From: Emmonsiellopsis sp. PD_33
Taxonomy: Eukaryota > Ascomycota > Eurotiomycetes > Onygenales > Ajellomycetaceae
Length of the DNA stretch: 64,000 nt
Direction: 5' to 3'
Assembly (NCBI GenBank): GCA_032988165.1
Contig: JANTQF010000060.1
Span: forward strand, 62,001 to 126,000
Part shown: piece after piece, positions 21,330 to 32,909 of the stretch
Layout of the letters: each line of letters opens with the position of its first letter
Numbering within the stretch: position 1 is the stretch's first letter
Made by a program: the position numbers and the translations under genes
Notes under the pieces: generated by a model
The model's database searches: none
What the model saw: the letters and a program-made list of their open reading frames with translations, nothing else
What the model was told of the DNA's origin: nothing

Positions 21330-23929
21330 CTACCCAAACACCACCCTCGCCATAACCCCCTCCCTCCACCACCAAACCCCCACCGTCGTCGCCGCGGGCC
21401 CAACCACAACCGCACCCAACACAATGACCACCACCGCTTTACCCAGATCCGTCCCCGCCCTCCCCACCCGCTTCATATCCCACACAGCCACTACGGCCCA
21501 GACGAGCGTGGCTACGAAATAGACCCAGAAGTCGACGATCCAGATAGACCGGATGCCTTCGGCGAAGGAGAGGTGCTGGGAGTGGCCGGCGTAGGGGATG
21601 AATATGGCGGCGAGGGAGATGGGCCTGAGCAGGGTGAAGATGTGGGTGGCTGTGGCGAGGATGAAGGAGAACATGTAGACGCGTTTTAGGTGGGGGATGT
21701 CGGGGAGGGGTTTTGCGGCGGTGGGTGTCTTGTGGTCGTCGTCTGGGGATAGTGTTGCGTTTATTTCTGAGAAGATGAAGAGGAGGATGTTGACGTAGAT
21801 GGGAGAGAATTGCCAGAAGAGAACGATGATGGCGCCTGTGCGTGGGTTGGAGTATGGGATGAATAGCAGAAGGGTGGGGATCAGGTAGCCCAGTACCAGG
21901 GATGGGAGCAGGGCTTTTGCAGAGCATATTGGGACCCGCCGGGAGAGCGGCCACCAATAGTTTTCATTGCGAGAGGCGAAAATGTATGCGGCATAGTATA
22001 ACGGTCCGAGCAGCGCAATGCTCAAGCCCTGATAAAGCGCCCAACAGCTCGTGCTGAGTTTGGTGTTAGCATTATCTAGACCATAGGGGCAAAGGAGAAC
22101 AGGGAACAGACATGGCAAGTAGGTTCATCCTATTGCGTTTCCTCACAGACTCAACTGTATAGATGGCGATCATGGGGAAAAGAGAGATAAGGAAATAGAA
22201 CTGAAGAGCTGAGTGGCTTTCCGGCAGAGACCTGTTTCCAGCTGCGTACTGCGGTGCAAACAAGGACATAAATCCGTCAATCGAAGGAATGTCGGTGTAT
22301 GGAACTACATGGATCTTATCGAAAAGATGCGATGCCCCTATTCTCATGGCCCAAACTTGAAGAGCCCAGTAGCCCACAAAGGAGAGGGCGAGAAACAGCG
22401 CTGCAAGCACCCAACCACGCCAGCTTCTGTTATAAGGGGCGCTGAGAAGATCGGAATGATATGGCACGAGCAGCGGTTGGATAGTATGTTTGTGTCCGTC
22501 CAGTGTTTCCGCCTGAGGACAATATCTTGACACCTCGTAGAGGATATAATCGGTGTTTGCTCGCGGGAGAACATGCAAGGCGACGAACTTTAGAAAGGGG
22601 TTCTCAAGTCCGACAAGACGTTGGTGCTCGTGGGATGTTTTAACCAGGCCCTTGATCCTGTCGTGACGGCTATCCCGGACCTTTTGGAAGACAGACGATA
22701 CCTGCGAGGCGGTTAAAGTACCCGAGGACTCATCCAGAGCTTTTACCAAGCGGTTCGTCAGGGCAGCAGCGGCCTCGAGAGCCGAATTACCACCATGGCC
22801 AGTCAGGGGGTGGAACTAGAGCGTGTAAGTAACTATACGGATGCATTCGAAGTGAGATGAACCAACCTTGTGAGCAGCGTCGCCGATTGTCATAATCCTA
22901 TCATAGTGCCACTGCTCGAAGGTAAATTCAGGGAGAGCTGTGATGCCGCATGTCACCTTCTTCTTTGCAAGGTCGCCGAATTTTAGACCAGGGGCAATAA
23001 TGTCTTCTTCGCGCGCCTTGAGATATCCTGCCTTCTGCTCCTCTGTGAACTTGGGAATGTCATCCCCATAATACCGTTTATCCAGCTTGAAGAAGTGAAA
23101 CCAAAAGACACGGTCCGGCGCGCCCAGTAGCAGATATGGATAGCGACTGAACGTGCCTGTATACGTGCCGGGTTTGATAGCAGCACAGGAAGCAGATATC
23201 CCGAAAAGACATCCATAATCACAGGGCACGCCTTGGTAACTAACTGTCAGCCTGTATTCCCACGTAGGAGTAGAGAGCACCATACTCTTAAACTCATCAG
23301 GAGGAAAATACCCCGGAGCCCGCTCACTCGCCAACCTCACCATCTCCTGACGGACAATACTATGCACCCCATCGCATCCAACGAGGATATCCCCAGTATA
23401 CACACCCCCATCTCCCGTCGTCACCTTCACACAGTGATCAAGGAGTTCAACCCCCCTCACAGCCTTCCCAGTCAAAACCTTCCCCTTATCCACATACTTA
23501 TACAAAATCCCCAACGCAGCCCGACGCTCCAGGAAAATCATCGGATACCCATGTCTACCACCCACTCTGTCATCAGTCAAGACCACTATCTATCAGGTAT
23601 ATGTATATATAAACATACCTCTCCACCAACCCCCCCTCAACCCCCCCATGCTCAGCCAGCAACCTCCCCTTCCCATCGCGAAAACTAAACGAGTCAATCG
23701 GCACCACCCCCTCGCGAAAATCATCATACATGCCCAGCTGGTCGAGGATGCGCAGGCCATGGGGTAGGAATCCGATGCTGGCGCCGGCCTGGGGGGTGAT
23801 GTCCGCGTAGGCTTCGAGGAGGAGGTAGTCGATGCCGTGTTGCTGGAGCATGTTTGCGAGGGACAGGCCGGCGAGGCCGCCGCCGGCTATTAGGACTTTG
23901 AATGGGGTTGGGTTGTGTTTGGGCGACAT
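21330..23929 (-). CDS. FAD-dependent monooxygenase fused to a polytopic membrane domain
   Basis: Four exons (23929-23619, 23566-22867, 22815-22112, 22053-21330) give 812 residues. The N-terminal ~450 residues are a group A, paxM-type flavin monooxygenase: GGGLAG nucleotide-binding motif at residues 16-21, DILVGCDGVHSIVR, and TIGDAAHKFHPLTGHGGN. After it come roughly eight hydrophobic helices, for example WVLAALFLALSFVGYWAL, FYFLISLFPMIAIYTV, LSIALLGPLYYAAYIF, AIIVLFWQFSPIYVNILLF and FWVYFVATLVWAVVAVW. Related enzymes epoxidise prenyl chains in fungal meroterpenoid and indole-diterpene pathways, and the membrane half could be a cyclase or an anchor; both are inference. No prenyltransferase or PKS lies nearby. 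The exon 3/4 join uses a weak donor (GTCTGT), so that junction is the least certain. Confidence 0.82.
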
Positions 23930-24392
23930 GGTGGTGGTGGGTGGAGGGGAGAGGGAGATGGGTTAGGGGGGTGTTGTTTGTAGGGGTTTATATGAAGGTT
24001 ACACGCTGTTGAGAAGATGCAGGAGATCAACAGGCTTGCAGCTGCGGGTTGCCGTTGGACGTGGTGGTGGAGAGAAGGTGCTGCTGATAAAGAAGGGAAT
24101 ATGGGTTAGCATCTTCATCCTTGATATTTAGTAGTTATGCAACAATGACAAAGAGAGATGGAAATAGCTAATTAGATATTAATCTAATTGACGTACCACG
24201 GTCGATGATGCATCTAATGCAGTCCTTTGTACGTCGAAAACCAACATATAGCCTATTAGATTGGTCGACTGGTTCACCCCCTTGCATATGTATGTATCCA
24301 AGGGGATAAAACAGATCTATCATCCATGGTATTCCGTATTCCAAAAAAGAACCCTATCTATATACAAATTTCATATATCAACTCCCCTCCCC
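23930..24392. other. Intergenic region upstream of the FAD monooxygenase gene
   Basis: This is 463 bp holding the FMO promoter (G-rich next to the start) and the 3' flank of the guanine deaminase gene, which turns AT-rich. No gene seen. Confidence 0.45.
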
Positions 24393-25970
24393 CTACCCCT
24401 GACCACCCCCATACACCAACCTCCCTCCCACCCACACGGCCCTGACATTCCTATCATCTCCGCTCCACACCCACTTCGCAACCTTCTCCTCCCACGACTC
24501 CCAGCCGAAAATATCCACATTGCCAGCCATCCTACCAACAACCCCCTCCTCCCCCTCCCTCTCCGCCTCCCCAGGCACCTCCCCCAGCCCCACCATCTGC
24601 GCATCCCAGCACATTCCCACCTCAAACCCGCCAACCACCCCCTCCATCCCCACCACCTCTGCCCCGCCCCTCGTCGCCAAATACAGCCCCTCCTCAACAC
24701 TAATCTTCTCCCTGTCCCCCTTCCCCTCCCGCTCCCCCTCCGTAAACCCCACCATCCTCGAGACCAAACACGCCCCCCTCACCGCCTCCAGCACACTCGC
24801 ACTATAACCCCCAGACACATCCGTGCCCAACCCCACCCTCACCCCACCATCCACCAGCCAGCGCACGGGACACAAGCCAGAGCTAATCGCGCTATTCGAC
24901 GCCGGACAATGCGCCACCCCCGCGCCGCGGGCGGCGATCGTCTCCCGCTCGACCGCGGACAAATGCACCGCGTGCGCGAGGATGGTTCGCGGGGTGAGTA
25001 GGCCGGCGGCGTCGTAGACGTCTGTGTAAGATGCGGCGTCGGGGAAGAGGGAGGCGACGAGGGCGACCTCGCCTTTGTTTTCGGAGATGTGGGTTTGGAT
25101 GGCTGTGGGGGGGACGGTGGAGGAGGCGAGCTGGGCGAGGGCGCGGAGGGTGGCGGGGGTGCAGGAGGGGGCGAAGCGCGGGGTGATGATGGGTTGGATG
25201 AGGGAGGCAGAGGGGTCGAGGGCTTTGATGTGCTGCATGCAGGCGGTTGTGGCGGAGAGGGCGGCGGTGGGGGATTCGTCGATGTAGTAGGCTGGGCAGG
25301 TTTGGGGGTTGTCCATGCATACGCGGCCGATGAGGGCGCGTTGGCCGCGGCGGTGGCAGATGGAGGCGAGCAGGTTGGTGGCGGGGACGTGGATGGTGGC
25401 GTAGTAGGCGGCGGTGGTGGTGCCGTGGGAGAGGGTGCGGGAGACGATGCGGTTGTAGACGGTGTGGGCGCGCGGGGGGGTGGTGGTGGGGTTGGCGGGG
25501 TCGCCGAAGGAGGATTCCATGGGGAATGTGTATTTGTTTAGCCAGTCGAGGAGGGTGGAGGAGCCGAAGATGCCGGTGTTGGGGTACTGGGGGGCGTGGA
25601 TGTGGGTGTCTAGTGATGGTTAGATAGGGGTTCGGAAGCTGGATAGATTCAGGACATGGTTACCAATAAACCCCGGGAAGAAGAACTCATTCCTCTCCTT
25701 CCTCGCTCTCACGATCCTCACCACCTCCCCTTCCCCCCCTTCGTCCCCTTCTACCCTCCACCCCATCCTGCCCACCAACCCCCTTAACCTCTCCTCATCC
25801 CCCACCGTCCAATCGACCCCCTCAATCCTCCCCTCGCCAGAAACCCACAGCGCGCCATAGTTGACAGACAACTTATGCACCGGCGCCGACTCAGCCGTAG
25901 CAGGCACGTCAGGCTTGCGGGGCAGGTCGATGAAGGTGCCGTAGTAGAGGGTGCGGGTATTGCGTGCCAT
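24393..25970 (-). CDS. Guanine deaminase
   Basis: This enzyme converts guanine to xanthine in purine salvage and catabolism in the cytosol, with one zinc ion. Exons 25970-25664 and 25609-24393 give 507 residues. The intron falls inside the metal motif: PGFI ends exon 1 and DTHIHAPQYPNTG begins exon 2, so the zinc histidines are H105 and H107. Further metal or active-site blocks are readable: TQTHISEN-like (IQTHISENKGE), LAHAVHLS and GLGTDVSGG. SRTLSHGTTTAAYYAT and AHCPASNSAISSG are typical of the family. The extension VVRIVRARKERNEFFFPGF precedes the catalytic domain as in other fungal enzymes. The coding strand is strongly C-rich to about 24880 and then strongly G-rich to the stop. Confidence 0.93.
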
Positions 25971-27519
25971 GTTGATTGATATCGTGACGGGGCGGTAGAT
26001 AGATAGCTAGACCTCGTAGCCAGGTAGTTCGTCAGTGGTGCAGGGAAGTTCGATAGAAACTCCAGCTGCGAGTTTTTGGTTTGGTTGGATATAGATGCTG
26101 TGTAACGAGTGTGTCGTGTCTGCACGGAGATCCAATAGATGCAGAGACAAGCAGACACTCTATACCACCTTATATCCCACACCTACTGCCTGCCCTCTCT
26201 CGACTGTGGGAATTTATATCAACCCCGCGCGCCGCAGAACTAGCCAGCCAGCCAGAACAGATCAGAAACCTTCGAACGGTGGAGTACCTACTAGAAGCAC
26301 AAGCTAAAAGACGAAAAAGTCCCAAAGCCTCAATCAACAGAAACAGCAAAAGAAGAAGCCCCGCGCGGGCAGGGCCGAGTTATTTAAATATCTCTTTCTA
26401 TCAGTCTATCTGGGTGGGTGGGGTGGATCGCCGCAATCGCTGGTTACAGACCACCACCAACACGATATGGTAGCGTGGGATAGTTCCAGGGACGAAAGCT
26501 ATTTTAACCCGTCTAGGGGCTGGATAGGCCCTGGTTAGAGCGCGTTTACCAGCGGATATCGGTAGGGATCGAACCTGTCGATTGATTAGATACTGTGTTG
26601 GACTTTGGCGGGGAAGGGGTAGGGAGTTACTGGTAGGTGGTTGGATCTGATAACAAATGGAAATTTGGATAGTTACGATATTCAGCAAACACAATCGCGA
26701 TAATGAGTGACTTGATAAATGTTAAAAGCAAAAGTTACAAAAGCCATCGGATCTCGGCGTCGTGTCCATCAGTTTTGTTCGTTTGTTCGGCCGGCTCCGG
26801 CGAAAAGAAGAAAGTTGGCGGTCACGTGGGGTCTTTGATTGCCGGCTGGGGCTGGGCTTTGAATAATGGATGGATGGATAGTGAAAGGGGGGAATAAAAT
26901 GATTCATCTTGCAATGTAATCAGCACATAATAACCAGGATGGGTGAATTAGTTTTATTTTAAATGTTGCCTGGGTAATGGGGTGTGTTCCACCCTCTCAT
27001 CTCTCATCTCCCATCATTTCACATATAAAAATCATCACTCACTCCAGATCATTCATTCCATTTAGATTCATTCATTTTATCCATCCCTTCCTGCCTGCAC
27101 TGGCCCAAAACAAAACATATCTCAAAAATCGAAAAAAAAAAAAAAAGATTTAAAAACGCCAACAAGTGTATAGTAATAGTAATAGTAGTAGCACGACAGC
27201 AATGCAATGGGGGTTAAACGCCATCCATGTGTCCGTCTGTTGTGACCAGGGGTTGAAAGGTGCAAGGCTGCAAGCAAGGTTGCGAACAAAAAAGAAAAGA
27301 AAAGAAAAGAAAACAAAAAGAAAAGGGGATTCGTTTCGTTGAAGGATGGTATAGTAGGGCCGTCGAGTTGAAAGGACGGTGGGTATTTGGGTATTTAGAA
27401 TAGGGTTAGGGGCAGGATGGGTGTGAGGTAGGTAAGGAGGTATTCATCTCGCATGGGCATAATAGTAATAATACACGTCATCTCCTTCCGCTCGTTTTCT
27501 TTATTACATTAGGTTAGAT
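25971..27519. other. 1.5 kb intergenic region between guanine deaminase and the P-protein gene
   Basis: This contains the guanine deaminase promoter side and the long 3' flank of gcv2. There are poly-A and AAAAG-type runs at 27128-27145 and 27290-27325. A stretch near 26518-26583 looks superficially tRNA-like but does not fold as one. No gene seen. Confidence 0.5.
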
Positions 27520-30500
27520 TTAGGCGGTATCCTCGACGGGTCCGCAGGTGCAGAACAGGTTCTGGTCGCCGTACGCTATTCAACCTGTTAGCAAGAATCC
27601 ACACAAAAAGAAAAGAAAAGAGAAAGGCAAACTCACTATCATCCACCCTCGTCACGGTCGGCCAAAACTTCTTCTCCAACAGCGACGGAACAGGATATGC
27701 CGCCGTCTCCCTCGAGTACGACCGGTCCCACTCAGTCGTCAACAGGTCCCGCTGCGTATGCGGCGACATCTTCAGCACGTTCTTCTCCTTCGGTTGCTCG
27801 CCACGCTCAATCTGCGCAATCTCCTCGCGGATGGAAATAAGCGCATCGCAGAACCGGTCCAGCTCGGCCTTGCTCTCCGACTCTGTCGGCTCGATCATGA
27901 GCGTGTTAGCCACGGGCCAGGACATGGTTGGCGCGTGGAATCCATAGTCTTGCAGACGCTTGGCGATGTCGATGGCCTCAATGCCGGTGGTGGCTTTGAA
28001 TTTGCGCACGTCGAGGATGAACTCGTGCGCGCACCGGCCGTTGGCGTTCGTGTAGAGGATGGGGTAGTGCGGCTTTAGGCGGGAGAGGATGTAGTTTGCG
28101 TTGAGGATTGTGATTTTCGTGGCGTGGGTGAGGCCCTTGGCTCCCATCATGTTGATGTAGGTGAAGGTGATGGGGAGGATGCTGGCGCTGCCCCATGGGG
28201 CGGAGCTGATGGGGGGTGCGGGGTCAGAGGTCGCACGCCTGGATTGTAGGTGCTCGCTGAGGGGGTGGGAGGGGAGGAAGGGGCGGAGATGTTCGCCGAC
28301 GCCGATAGGGCCGACACCGGGTCCACCGCCACCGTGGGGGATACAGAAGGTCTTGTGGAGATTGAGATGGCAGACGTCAGCTCCGATCTCGCCAGGTGAG
28401 CACAGACCAATCTGGGCGTTCATGTTCGCGCCGTCCATGTAGACCTGGCCGCCGTGTTCGTGGACAATCTGGCAAGCCTCCTTGACACCTTGCTCGAAGA
28501 CACCGTATGTGCTGGGGTATGTTATCATGATTGCCGCAAGCTCATCCTTGTGCTTCTCGCATTTCGCCCTGAGATCGGCCAAGTCGAGATTTCCGGTCGA
28601 GACGTCGCATTTGACCGAGACAACCTTCATACCGGCCATGGCGGCGGAAGCCGGGTTAGTTCCATGGGCAGAAACCGGAATCAAGCAAATGTTTCGCTTT
28701 CCTGGAGTCCCGATCGAATCTTGATACAACTTGATCGCTCTGAGACCGGCAAATTCACCCTGTGCGCCAGAGTTTGGCTGCACGGTCACCTCCGCCATGC
28801 CGGTGATGTCCGCCAGTTGCTTTTCCAGGTCCTCGATCATGTTCTGATAGCCCGTCACGAGCTTCGAGGGGGTAAAGGGGTGCATGGCGGAGAATTCTGG
28901 CCACGTAATAGGAACCATCTCTGTCGTGGCGTTGAGCTTCATCGTGCACGAGCCAAGTGGGATCATGGCCTGTGCCAACGACAAGTCCTTGGAGCCAAGG
29001 TGGGTGATGTATCGTAGCACTTCGGTTTCGGAGTGGTATGAGTTGAAGACGGGGTGGGTTAGGTAGGACGATGTTCTCTTGACACTGGCGGGGATTTCAA
29101 TCTCAGGGGCAGTCTGGGAGATCTCAAGCAGGTCCGCTGGTGCTTGCTTGGGGGCCTGTTTAGCGAATACCGAGACCAGATCCTTGACCTCTTCAACACC
29201 AACAGTCTCGTCGAGAGAAATACCAATCTGAGTTGGGCTCAATTTTCTCAAATAGATCGAGGAGTCGAGGGCGGCGGCAATGAGGGAATCGGTCTCCGCG
29301 TTGCTGCCGGTTTCGATGGTCAGGGTGTCGAAGATGGCTCCGTCAGTATTGCCCTTGGTGGGAACTTTGTAGCCCAGAACAGTCAGCTTCTCCTTCAGAA
29401 TGGCAGTCAGCGCCATAACGCGCTGGGCAATCGCCTTCAAGCCCTCAGGACCGTGGTAGATTGCATAGAATGCGCTCATATTGGCAAGCAGAGCCTGGGC
29501 GGTGCAGATGTTGCTGGTAGCCTTTTCACGGCGGATGTGTTGTTCGCGAGTCTGCAGAGCAAGGCGGAGCGCACGGTTGCCGAGTCTGTCCTTGGAAACA
29601 CCAACAATACGGCCAGGGATCTTGCGCTTGTACTTGTCAGCGCAGGAGAAGAAGCCAGCGTGAGGACCACCGAATCCCATGGGCACACCCAGTCGCTGGG
29701 CAGTTCCAAATGCAATGTCAGCGCCAAACTCCCCGGGAGGCTTCAACACGGTCAGAGCTAGGAGATCAGTTGCTACACTGAAGGTTCCGCCGGCTTCATG
29801 GATCTTGTCGCTAAGGGACTGGAAATCGAAAATGCCTCCCTCGGTATCGGGGTACTGGGCAAGCACACCAATTAAACGATCGCCCTGCTCCTTGACGAGC
29901 TTGAACTCGTCCGCCATGATATCACCAACCACCAACTTGATCCCGAATCCCTCCGCGCGGGACTGCATCACGGCAATGGTCTGCGGGTGGCATAGATGGG
30001 AGACCACATACGCCTTTCCGTCCTTCTTCTGCTTGGCGAGTGGAAGGGTGGCCCACGACATAGTCATGGCCTCAGCGGCGGCGGTACCTTCGTCCAAAAC
30101 GGAGGCATTGGCAACGGGCAGGCCAGTCAAATCAGCGGTGAGGGTCTGGAAATTAAGGAGGGATTCCAGACGTCCCTGGCTGATCTCGGCCTGGTAGGGA
30201 GTGTAACTGGTATACCAGATAGGATTCTCCAGCACATTGCGCTGGATCACGGGCGGCACAATGGTGTTGTAGTATCCGCATCCAATATACGGCTTGCCAT
30301 CGGCAACAATGTCCTTCTTGTACTTTGCCAGCAGCTTAATCATATCGGCCTCTCCCAGCCCGCCGTGTACGGAATCTCTGTGCAGTCGTGTGGTGCCATT
30401 GGGGCTGGCAACGTGCATGTCCTTGGTGGACAGGATATCAGCAGGCAAGACCTGCTTCACAAACTCATCCAGGCTCGCCACGGGAGGGTCGAGGGCGGCC

Positions 30501-30757
30501 AGCATCTGCTCAGCGGCGTCTGGGGCCGGGCCAATATGGCGACGGGGGAACGAGTCGAGGGGCTGCAGGAGATCGCGGGGTTTGGGAGTGCCATGGTTGG
30601 CGAGGGAGCTGGAGTAGACGGTTCTGCGAGCGGCCAATTGCAGACACTGGCGACATGTCGTTGCGGGAGAGAGACGGGCGGTGCGGAGAGCAGTCCGGGG
30701 GTGGCAGCGGGCGAGCTGGCGGCCACCCAGACGCAGGACAGAGAAGGGAGCTGCCAT
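27520..30757 (-). CDS. gcv2: Glycine dehydrogenase (decarboxylating), P protein of the glycine cleavage system
   Basis: This is the mitochondrial PLP enzyme that decarboxylates glycine and passes the aminomethyl group to H-protein lipoate. Exons 30757-27637 and 27575-27520 give 1058 residues, the normal length. The N-terminus is Arg-rich with no acids for ~60 residues, a mitochondrial presequence. RRHIGP opens the mature domain. YTPYQAEISQGRLESLLNFQ, EGTAAAEAM, MGFGGPHAGFF and GNRALRLALQTREQHIRREK mark the first half. The PLP lysine is K802 in NLHKTFCIPHGGGGPG, followed by the Gly-rich loop. The short last exon encodes YGDQNLFCTCGPVEDTA. Longer upstream in-frame codons exist, but MAAPFSVLRLGGRQLARC is the only start giving a proper presequence. 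Confidence 0.96.
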
Positions 30758-31527
30758 AGCGGCAAACGAGGGTATTGGCAAAGGCACAACGGTCAACGCA
30801 TGGAGAGAACGAGAGAAGACACACGCAGGGGGAGAGAGAGAGAGTGGGGAGAGGAGAGCAGAACAAGGAGTGAATGGGATGAGGTTGAAATCGATGTCAA
30901 AATATATTCGAGATAGGAAATTTATTCCCCGCCGTACCGTACGGTATGTATGGTAAATACGGTAATTACGGGCGGTCTCGGCCGACAGGAACACCGCTGA
31001 TTGGCCGGATAGAACGGGCAAGCCTCGGCTGGCGTCACGTGCGATAAGAAAGCCCTAGCTGAGAAAAAGGAAACAATGGCCAGCAGATACTCGCTGAAGC
31101 TGTCTGTCTGTCTGCCGGCAGTTGGAGGAAATCGCTGGATCATGATGATGCAGCGTGATAGCTGGTCGGAGCATTCCCTGCCGTATCTCGAATACACCGC
31201 CTCACTGCCAGAATACCCCCGATAAGTTACCAAGCGATCCGTCGGGCGATCTCGGACTCCCTTTGACAGCAACACGAACAGAAAACAAAAACAAGAAATC
31301 CAAAATACAATACGAGATGGGTTGTTGTCCTCGGGAAAGTATCTGGCGGGCGGGAAAGTGAGGGCGGGCTGAGTAATTCTCCGAGGGTGAGTATTCATTC
31401 TATATTTTATTCCTTCTTCCTTCAATCCGTGACATATAAGATTGCCAGGATCGGAATATCAATTCATCTTTCAATGTTTAAGTGAGTTAACTAGTTAGTT
31501 ACATCGCCTGCTTCCTGATAACCCAGC
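30758..31527. other. Promoter of gcv2 and 3' flank of the DUF427 gene
   Basis: This is 770 bp. The CT/GA-rich tract at 30790-30880 is the 5' leader of gcv2. A palindrome and CCAAT box lie at 30935-31004. No gene seen. Confidence 0.5.
30935..30946. promoter_or_regulatory. Perfect 12-bp palindrome upstream of gcv2
   Basis: TACCGTACGGTA is a perfect inverted repeat about 180 bp upstream of the gcv2 start, followed by two further GGTAAT/GGTAAA-like half-sites. A CCAAT box (minus strand, 31000-31004) lies behind it. Binding of a regulator is inferred from symmetry only. Confidence 0.3.
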
Positions 31528-32105
31528 TCACTCAACCTCCACCTTCACCTTGTTCTTGTCTAATCACAGTCAGTATCATGCAGACATAGCTAACAAGAAA
31601 CCTATCCAAGCAAATCAGTTATGCACTCACAAAAAGCAACATGATCCCTAATCTTCTCCGCCGCCTCAAACGGCTCTGCATAATACCACACCGCATCAGA
31701 GATCACCGTGCCGGTTTCTACATCTCACGTTCTCATTAGTTTATCTATCCATCTATCCACACCCAAAATATAGAGAAACTATTCACCCTTAACAACAATA
31801 TCATAATACCCCGCCGTCCCCTTCCACGGGCAAAAGGTTGATGCGTCGGAGCTCCTCAGCTCGAATGTGCCTGTGGCGTCCTTGATGGCTGAGCGGGGGA
31901 ACTGGGTTGTGTTAACTAGTATTAGTACACTTGTAGATGCATCATTCATTGAGGTGATGACAATGCTGCGCGCCTCTCTTTGGTGGCATATGATGTAGCA
32001 TGGACAAGACAGATAGATGCTTACGTAGATATTCCCTTCGACCTCCTCCCAGCTATCGGCTTCTGCGATGATGGTGTTTCCGATGCTGGCTGTGGCGCGG
32101 GGCAT
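31528..32105 (-). CDS. DUF427 domain protein
   Basis: This is a small protein of unknown biochemical role from the widespread DUF427 family. Four short exons (32105-32025, 31901-31787, 31717-31631, 31559-31528) give 104 residues, close to the usual single-domain length. Family landmarks are all in order: GNTIIAEADSWEEVEGNIY, FPRSAIKD, FCPWKGTAGYYDIVV, DAVWYYAEPFEAAEKIRDHV and AFYKNKVKVEVE. Splice phases agree at each join. Exon 2 begins at TTCCCCCGC after CCCAG; alternatives upstream would break the conserved NIY-FP junction. No targeting signal is visible. Confidence 0.88.
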
Positions 32106-32909
32106 GGTGGGTGGTTTAACTGTGGATGATATGGGTTTCTGTCTGTTTGGGATTATGCTGGTGGGCTGGGAGTTGATAATGGGGAGGTCCGGGGAGTTGG
32201 TATATGAATGATGTGATGATGGGATGATGTCAGAGGCTGGGATTATAAACAAGTGAGATTATAACCTTACAAGTTAGTTACCTACGTCTGATGGCAGCCT
32301 GGCAGGGGATAGTCCGACGAGCAGGGGAGTTGAAGAATCAATATTAAGAATATAAAACATGCTCATCCATAGATACTAGTAATATAAAAGCTGCCATCTG
32401 GATACATCGACCTACCCTAACTCTAAACATCCCTTGCTGAACCAAACAAATACCAACCCTCTACTCCAACCCCTGGGAACATACAGGCCGGCTGACAAAT
32501 ACCCCCCTCCTTCCCCCTGTCCTGTTTCCCCCCTTTCCTGGCCCGGGGCAAACCCAATCTCCCGCATCCCAACCATCCCTGGCATCGCCGGTGTAAACAC
32601 ACCAAGTGCCTGCCAACCCATCCCATATGCATACCAGTATGCCCCCTCCCTCCTCCCCGTGTACAAACTACTCAATTCCACTATCTGCCCCTGCACGAGG
32701 AGATAACTTAAATCACATATCATTATCCCCATCAACAGCACGAGAAAGACAATAAACATTGACGAGCAATTATGCACCCATATCACTCACTACCTTTCCG
32801 CAGCACACCATGCCGAGATCTCCATGAATCATTCCGGGACGCCAACGCAATGTAAGTTATTCTACTTCCCACCACCATGAAAATCCAGACACTAGCGATG
32901 AAACGCCCA
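32106..32909. other. Intergenic region DUF427 / hydantoinase gene
   Basis: This is 804 bp holding the promoter of the DUF427 gene and the 3' flank of the hydantoinase gene. The open frame at 32412-32786 (minus) has hydrophobic residues but no family match and lies in skewed C-rich sequence, so I did not call it. Confidence 0.45.

Noticed and set aside
26518..26583. tRNA-like words (GGTTAGAGCGC on plus; GGTTCGATCCC on minus)
   Set aside because: The D-arm-like and T-arm-like words are on opposite strands. The T stem pairs poorly and there is no matching 7-bp acceptor stem, so no cloverleaf forms.
30758..31021. 88-codon in-frame upstream extension of gcv2
   Set aside because: It begins at a non-ATG codon and reads through CT-rich leader. 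The internal ATG gives a proper mitochondrial presequence and the normal protein length.
32412..32786. 124-codon minus-strand frame with a hydrophobic start
   Set aside because: It has no recognised family, lies in skewed C-rich 3' flank, and a TATA/promoter context is lacking.
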